In this document: piece after piece, positions 58,272 to 64,000 of the stretch | Position numbering within the stretch: position 1 is the first letter of the stretch | How the letters are laid out: every line of letters begins with the position of its first letter | NCBI GenBank assembly: GCA_021292105.1 | Contig: CM037865.1 | Location: forward strand, 73,672,128 to 73,736,127 | Length of the DNA stretch: 64,000 nt | Reading direction: 5' to 3' | Origin: Anadara kagoshimensis | Lineage: Eukaryota > Mollusca > Bivalvia > Arcoida > Arcidae | Notes under the pieces: generated by a model | Database searches by the model: none | Told to the model about the DNA's origin: nothing | The model's input: the letters and a program-made list of their open reading frames with translations, nothing else | Translations under genes and position numbers: made by a program

Positions 58272-60792
58272 TAAACTTACCGTTGAAGAGCACATGGAAT
58301 AAAATTCTGTGACGTTGAACCAGCTACAATTATAGATGTTTGCACTATATTCTCAAAATGATTTTTAATTTTATTTTTTATTACTTTTATTATTTTTTGT
58401 GAAAAAAGACTTTAAAATGAAATAAAATTCAAATTCTTTAATTTCTAAAACGGAAACTTTGGGTGTAAATTCTGTAACGATATGCCGGTTACCTGTGAAA
58501 TACCGGTATAAATCCGACGTAGAATTTTGTCATCTTTAACGCAAATTGGAAGCAAAAAGTCGTTTGTAAAAATATCCTGAGAAACAACAAATGTCGAAAA
58601 ATGTAACCATAATCAAGATTTTGGATACTATAAGGGAAAAGGGTGAAATAAAGGCAATTTTTTAAACAAAAATAAAAGGAAAGACATCAGATATAAAAAA
58701 ATTTTTACACCATAGGCACGGGATTATTTCGATCTTTTAAAACTTATGATAACAAATTGATGGTTTAATGGTAAAAAATACTTTTTCAACGATTTTATTC
58801 ACGTTCCTTCATAATTTAATTACTGTAAATCGGAACTTGAGCTATTCGGGGTCTATCGATGAGGAAAAGTTGTACTATATGGCAAGTGAGTGGTTTATTT
58901 ATTTTTTTAAATAGAAACAATTACTAGTTCTTACTCTCAACTAATAACTGTTTTTACTTATTTATATACCACTTTATTTGACACATAGGAAAGATATATC
59001 AACTACAGATAAATTTACAAACGTAGACATCTTTTTTTTAACAGCCGTGTCAACTTTCGGTTTCCTTTTTGGTTGCTGTAATTTAAATAATTTCTAAAAA
59101 TAAATGATTAATACAAACTGTTTCACTTTCTGTATTATTTTATTTCTTTTATTCGTCATAATTGTTGGTGAAAACGATAACGAAGAACTACTAATTCACA
59201 ATTTTCGACAACGTAACCGCATCTCAATGTAGTCTTTCTTCAGCAACCTGTTGGACTTGCCCCCCCACGAGACTTAAACGAGACTTCGGTAGACGCGAGA
59301 CTTTGTGTTTTCGAAATGGTGAATTGATCCTTTATTTTGCTAAATGGTCGCATTATATGGCCTTATTGGCTTTTATAGGTCAAGCTTAACATCATGAATG
59401 CAAAAATATTGATGCTTTATTTTATATCAGTTAATTGTGATCATAAGATATAAACCACAGGCATGTATGGACAGAGTGGGAAATATAAAAAGAGTTTCGT
59501 CCCTTTAACAAAACATCCCTACGATCATGATTTACATGACTTTCATGATATTGTTTTGGTTCTATGAAATAAAAGCTATAGATAATAATGTACAGGACAA
59601 TATCAAGATTTATGGACTGTTCTCAAGCCAGAATATGGACTACCATTTTGATATGGCCCAAATGGTCCAGTTTGGCCAGCCCATAAATATTGGTATGCCC
59701 TGTTCATAAATAACGGTAACTATTGCTTAAATGGTGTTTTAGAGGAGGCCCTTCTGAAAAATCCTAGATTGCACACTGTTACATTAATTAAATTTGACAA
59801 ATTTGTACCAATTTCATTGGTTGAAAGGTGAAAAAAAACACATTCAGGTTTCTTAATGGCCCAAATGAAAACAACAACCAATGCTTAAATGTATATATGG
59901 TAGCTCTGTACTATACATCATTAGTGTACTTGTATAAATTGGAGAAAATATGAAATGATAGGCAAATCAACAAAAATACATGTTGCAAGTCAAACATTAA
60001 ATAATGGTTAAATACCAATATTTTTTTAATGCTGTAAGAAAGTACAATCCTGGAGATTTCTGTTTAAAATGCTGATGATTGTATCATGCAAATTAATTTT
60101 CACCATTTACTGTACATATGCCCTATAAATCTTGAAATAATTGACATTTTCTTAAATTGTATAGGTTCATTAGGTCTATTACACACATCTTGCACTAGAA
60201 TCCCCTTATTAAAAGAATTCACCGAAAGGAGAAATTTATAGCTTAATTGCAATTTCTGAATCTCATTGAGAGCTTTCATTTGTTTAATTCTGCATGTAAA
60301 CTATTAAAAGCTTTTAACCTTTATACACCAGACTTAAGTAGAATTCACACTTAGATAATGGTGATGGAATGTATCTCAGTATCTGTAACTCCCCATCAAC
60401 TCTATTTCTGATTTCTTCATACTTAACTAATTATAAGTTATGTGTTTAATGAGGAAACAAGTTCATAAAGTCAGGAGAGATTGAAAGTAAATCTGTATAG
60501 GTTTATGTTTTAGTTGGTAATGAGTATAACTGTGTAATGAAATAGAAACAGTATAACAGGACTGGTGTCTTGCTGCTGGCAGTAAAGTCTTAAAATAATA
60601 ACTTTGATCAATATTTATACAATATTTCCCTTCAATTATGGCTCCTCAGTCTATCTTTTAATCAAACTGTTACTTGATAAGAAAATGATTGTCAGTATAT
60701 CCAGTAAAGATACCAGATACATCAGTCAGTTCATCAGCTTTTGTAATGCCAGTACTGTATTCATTCTTGGATTCACAGTATATCTTAGTTAG

Positions 60793-60797
<5 letters not shown>

Positions 60798-60854
<57 letters not shown>
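60798..60854. repeat. CT microsatellite
   Basis: About 28 uninterrupted CT dinucleotides. Confidence 0.95.
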
Positions 60855-60859
<5 letters not shown>

Positions 60860-61310
60860 AAAAATGCCACACAACTTCTTCCTTTACCTTGCCTGTTTTT
60901 TGTATATTCTTCATAAAATCAATTTTTAAAAAAATCTTTAAAGTTTATTTCTTGATTGATTTTGATGAAATTTTTATTGGAGGTAAGGCAATGTTTAATG
61001 CTGGCATTGTATAGTTGTTTAATTATGCACAAGTTAAATTTTATTTCCTGTCTTTTGGACTTTTTTACTGTTATAAAATTTAGTGCTGCATTACCAAATA
61101 GGGTCAAACTTTTTGCAGACCAGAAATCATTTCAATATTACTTAATGTTTATCTCTAATACATTTAATTGATATCATTGAATGGCTTTGTTAATTAAAAC
61201 AAGTTTGTCAATTACTTCAGAATTATACAAAAATATTAAAACTGGTCTGATTTTTTTTCTCTCCATTACACATGAATATGAGAACCTTTTTTCAATAGTA
61301 ATCAAATTTT

Positions 61311-61438
61311 AGGTTTTGAAGATGTCATAGTTATTCCACTTCCTTTTATTCTCGGTATTGATTTTACAAATGGCAGCTGTAGAGATATAGTCAGAATGTG
61401 CTTACCCTTCCGGAGCACCTGGCCTCACTTATCTGTTG
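61311..61438 (+). other. Possible exon or repeat fragment
   Basis: AATCAAATTTTAG acceptor-like start, then an open frame DVIVIPLPFILGIDF ... RMCLPFRSTWPHLSV to a strong donor-like GTAAGT at 61,439. However, CTTACCCTTCCGGAGCACCT resembles a string I associate with dispersed repeats in bivalve genomes, and no partner exon is visible. Phase does not fit exon 23. Confidence 0.3.
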
Positions 61439-61439
61439 T

Positions 61440-64000
61440 AAGTTCACATGTTTAAAGCTAATTTGTCAGTTTTCAACGTTTTTATTTTGCCTTTGAGATT
61501 GTGATTTGAAAATGGACATGTTTGTTTATAATTGCTGTTGCAGCCAGATGAGCAACACACCCTTTTGACTTTCTAGTAGAAATATTTTGATTTACAGAGG
61601 CATTGAACGGTCATGAACATTAATATTACCTATTCTAAAATCAATATTAATGAATGTGTTAAAAACTTGTTAACCTTTAATTCACTCCCAAATGTTACAG
61701 ACATTTGTAATTATTGTGCACTGGAAACAATAACAATCAGTTTGATTTGTCTGAGCATTCATGAGTTCATTAGTACATGATATATATAAGTGGAGAACAA
61801 CATAGTCTATATTAATATATAGAGCTACAAAACACATCAGGTTGTTTTCATTATAAGCATGTATGTATCCTTGTTTAAGGTCACTTGATCTAACAGTGGT
61901 ATTAGATAAATGATCTCTGGTCATATAAATCATAATGTTTAACTGATACAGTAGTGAAAATGTTTGGTAAGTTGGACATATTTTGCAATATTCATAGAAA
62001 AGAGGATTGGTGCTGTAGGAAAAGTTCAAGGTAGGACAAATATTTTGAGCTGTTAAGGTTTGATTTGTGTATTGTTGATTGTGCATTAACACAGTTGCAG
62101 AGTGACCAAAGTGACTGACCTGCTAGATAAACATTTAAAAGATGACCAACTGTTGATTGGATTTCTATGCTTGTAGAAGTGAAATATGCAAGTTTTTAGA
62201 AAATCCAGTAAAATTGGTATGATTTACTTACTTGAGCATGAAATCGCTATGCTTTTCTGCAATTACCACAAAGTAAAATGTTGACATTGTTGGGATTTTT
62301 TATGAATTATTGCTGCCTGATCAACTGGATTAAGATCGTGTATAAAATATAGTTGGTAAGCTTTAAATTACGGAATAAGTTGCACTTAAAATTAGTTCAC
62401 AAGCTAGTCTTAAAATCATAAACTTTAAAGAAATCAGTTTTATTGGTGGTCTTTTTTTCTTTTTTTTTGAGTTTTTTGGTTGAGTTTGTATTACTTTTGG
62501 AGTAAATTTTACACTATGTCTTAGCACTTTTGGGCATAATAATTTATTCTTTCCAGTAATTTCAATTTTTTTAAATACTAAGACTAAGTGCCAGCTGCTG
62601 TTATTTTTTAACTTTTAATATGATGGGTGGGGGAAGAAGTTTAATTATTCAACTGATAACTGCTTTTGGAAGTTGAAATGAATTTAAAGAATGTTGTAAT
62701 TTATGGTATGCAAAACATGTTCTATTTGACCTTATACAGAAGTTATAGATACCAAATTACATCAAGCTGTGTATATGTAACAGAATATTTGTTTCATCAG
62801 TGAAATTGTTCAAAGGAAAAAAAAAAAAAAAAAAAAAAGAAAAGAAAAACATGCAAGTGATTTCTACCCTATTTACAGATGGGTACTAAATTGAAAATCA
62901 TGAGAGATTTCATGTTTATCTGGAACTTTCTCACCTGACTACAAAATTACCCATTTATCATACATTTCTATATGGATAAAGTAAATTTTCTTTCAAAAAT
63001 GTTCATTTGTAAAACTAACTTTTCCTTGTGTATTATGTGTACAGTATTTAGCATTGTTTTCTTGAATACTATGGTTTACACAGTTATTTTTGTCCAACTT
63101 GTCTTCATTTTATAACTACGAAACTTCAGCTTTAGGATATTACAAAAAAAATCAAAGTTCCTTGTACTTCCAGTTACAAGTTTTACTGTATATAGCTACC
63201 ATCTCAGATCCAATATTTCTTCTGATCTAATCTGACTATCAATTCAATACATGTGGACATAAGCTAATACTCAAACCTTAAAATTATGCATTACATTTCT
63301 TACTACAGGGAATATAGACTTTTGTAACTAAAATATGTAAGATTTTCCCCATTTTTCTTACCAACCAACATCAGAGCTTACAAAATTACAGCATATAACG
63401 GTAATTTACGTATTTATTCAATTTATGCATATAATTGCAGTCATATCTTAACCATGAAAATTAAAATCTAAGACCTCTACCTGTCTCGACTAAATTCCTA
63501 GAATATCCTGTATAAATTAACTTCAATTACACAAACTTCAAAAGATTGAACACTCCATTTGCTGAAACAATAAATATTTCTCAAAAGTGTAAATTTAGTT
63601 AAAATCCTACTTATTTCGCTCAAATACAATTTTTAGAATTTCATGTGGCCAGGCATTGTAAACAAAACACAAGCTGAAGCTCTGTAACAGATTTTATGAA
63701 AAGTTATAGAGCGAAACGAAACAATTAGTCTGGAATGTTGAGTGATACTCTTGATTAGTAATTATGTTCCTTAGACGGTGCATTAATCTCTTAATCTGAT
63801 TACGACACGCGTACGTGGGTGCTTGTCTGTAATTCACTGTGTCGTCCATACTTGATGATTGACTTTTCACCTGACTTTAATTCAACAGATTATGTAATTT
63901 ACATAATATTGGGAATGTATTGCCAGTATTCCGTATTCTTCATGAAAATTTTATACCGTGAACATTACCAGTAAAACGGTATAAGAAAACGGGACATATT
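61440..64000. other. End region, nothing recognised
   Basis: AT-rich. A poly-A tract is at 62,817-62,838. The 136-codon minus frame at 61,682-62,092 has random-looking composition. No repeat family identified. Confidence 0.45.

Larger units (their letters stand above)
57500..61300. other. Downstream region, no gene recognised
   Basis: Very AT-rich with short accidental open frames (59,527-59,709; 60,604-60,792; 60,919-61,171). TACCGGTA at 58,501. No splice-linked coding pieces found on either strand. Confidence 0.45.

Noticed and set aside
61682-62092. 136-codon minus-strand open frame
   Set aside because: Composition is that of translated AT-rich DNA, with no motif, splice context or family resemblance.

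Overview
This is an AT-rich, repeat-laden animal (metazoan) genomic window. It reads as mollusc, most likely bivalve. The main reasons are the interspersed family that starts AGCTCACCTGA and ends GGGCCTCTTGTT with a tandem core, several tRNA-derived SINE families, many short terminal-inverted-repeat elements, and long introns with small coding exons. The taxon is an inference from repeat types; no rRNA or mitochondrial marker is present.

One gene dominates. I could chain 24 coding exons on the + strand, from 88 to 57,054. Every junction has an AG/GT pair and all 23 splice phases are consistent. The chain gives about 1,169 codons and ends at a TAA (57,052-57,054). The 5' end lies upstream of the window. 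The product starts as a long acidic/basic coiled coil (exons 1-6 and 9-16). This is interrupted by a Ser/Asp-rich segment (exons 7-8) and followed by a long low-complexity, Ser/Asp/Asn-rich tail (exons 17-23) with Cys-rich and His-rich patches. I do not recognise the gene securely. The first coiled coil loosely resembles that of KASH5/LRMP-type proteins, but no C-terminal membrane segment is seen.

Layout: 88-3,176 exons 1-5. 3,177-10,795 intron 5, filled by a 2.75-kb tandem-repeat-containing element and a 3.7-kb CCAAT-bearing minisatellite. 10,796-13,197 exons 6-8, with exon 7's donor end amplified 11 times in a 105-bp array. 13,198-16,433 intron 8, holding a second copy of the tandem-repeat element with a TA-flanked MITE nested in it. 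16,434-18,841 exons 9-12. 18,842-27,749 a repeat-rich 8.9-kb intron. 27,750-34,385 exons 13-18, exon 18 being over 1 kb. 34,386-40,782 an intron with hAT-like elements, one carrying a zinc-finger ORF, and a third tandem-repeat element. 40,783-44,975 exons 19-20. 44,976-49,592 an intron with a 49-bp minisatellite. 49,593-57,054 exons 21-24, followed by a MITE-containing 3' region. From about 57,500 to the end I see no convincing gene.

The most interesting items are: (i) the exon-7 donor-site array; (ii) three hammerhead-ribozyme-like motifs, one with an intact core; (iii) a group of CAG-ended transposons with 5-bp target duplications, one carrying a transposase-type zinc finger; (iv) a MITE insertion whose empty site can be read directly from a paralogous element in the same window.
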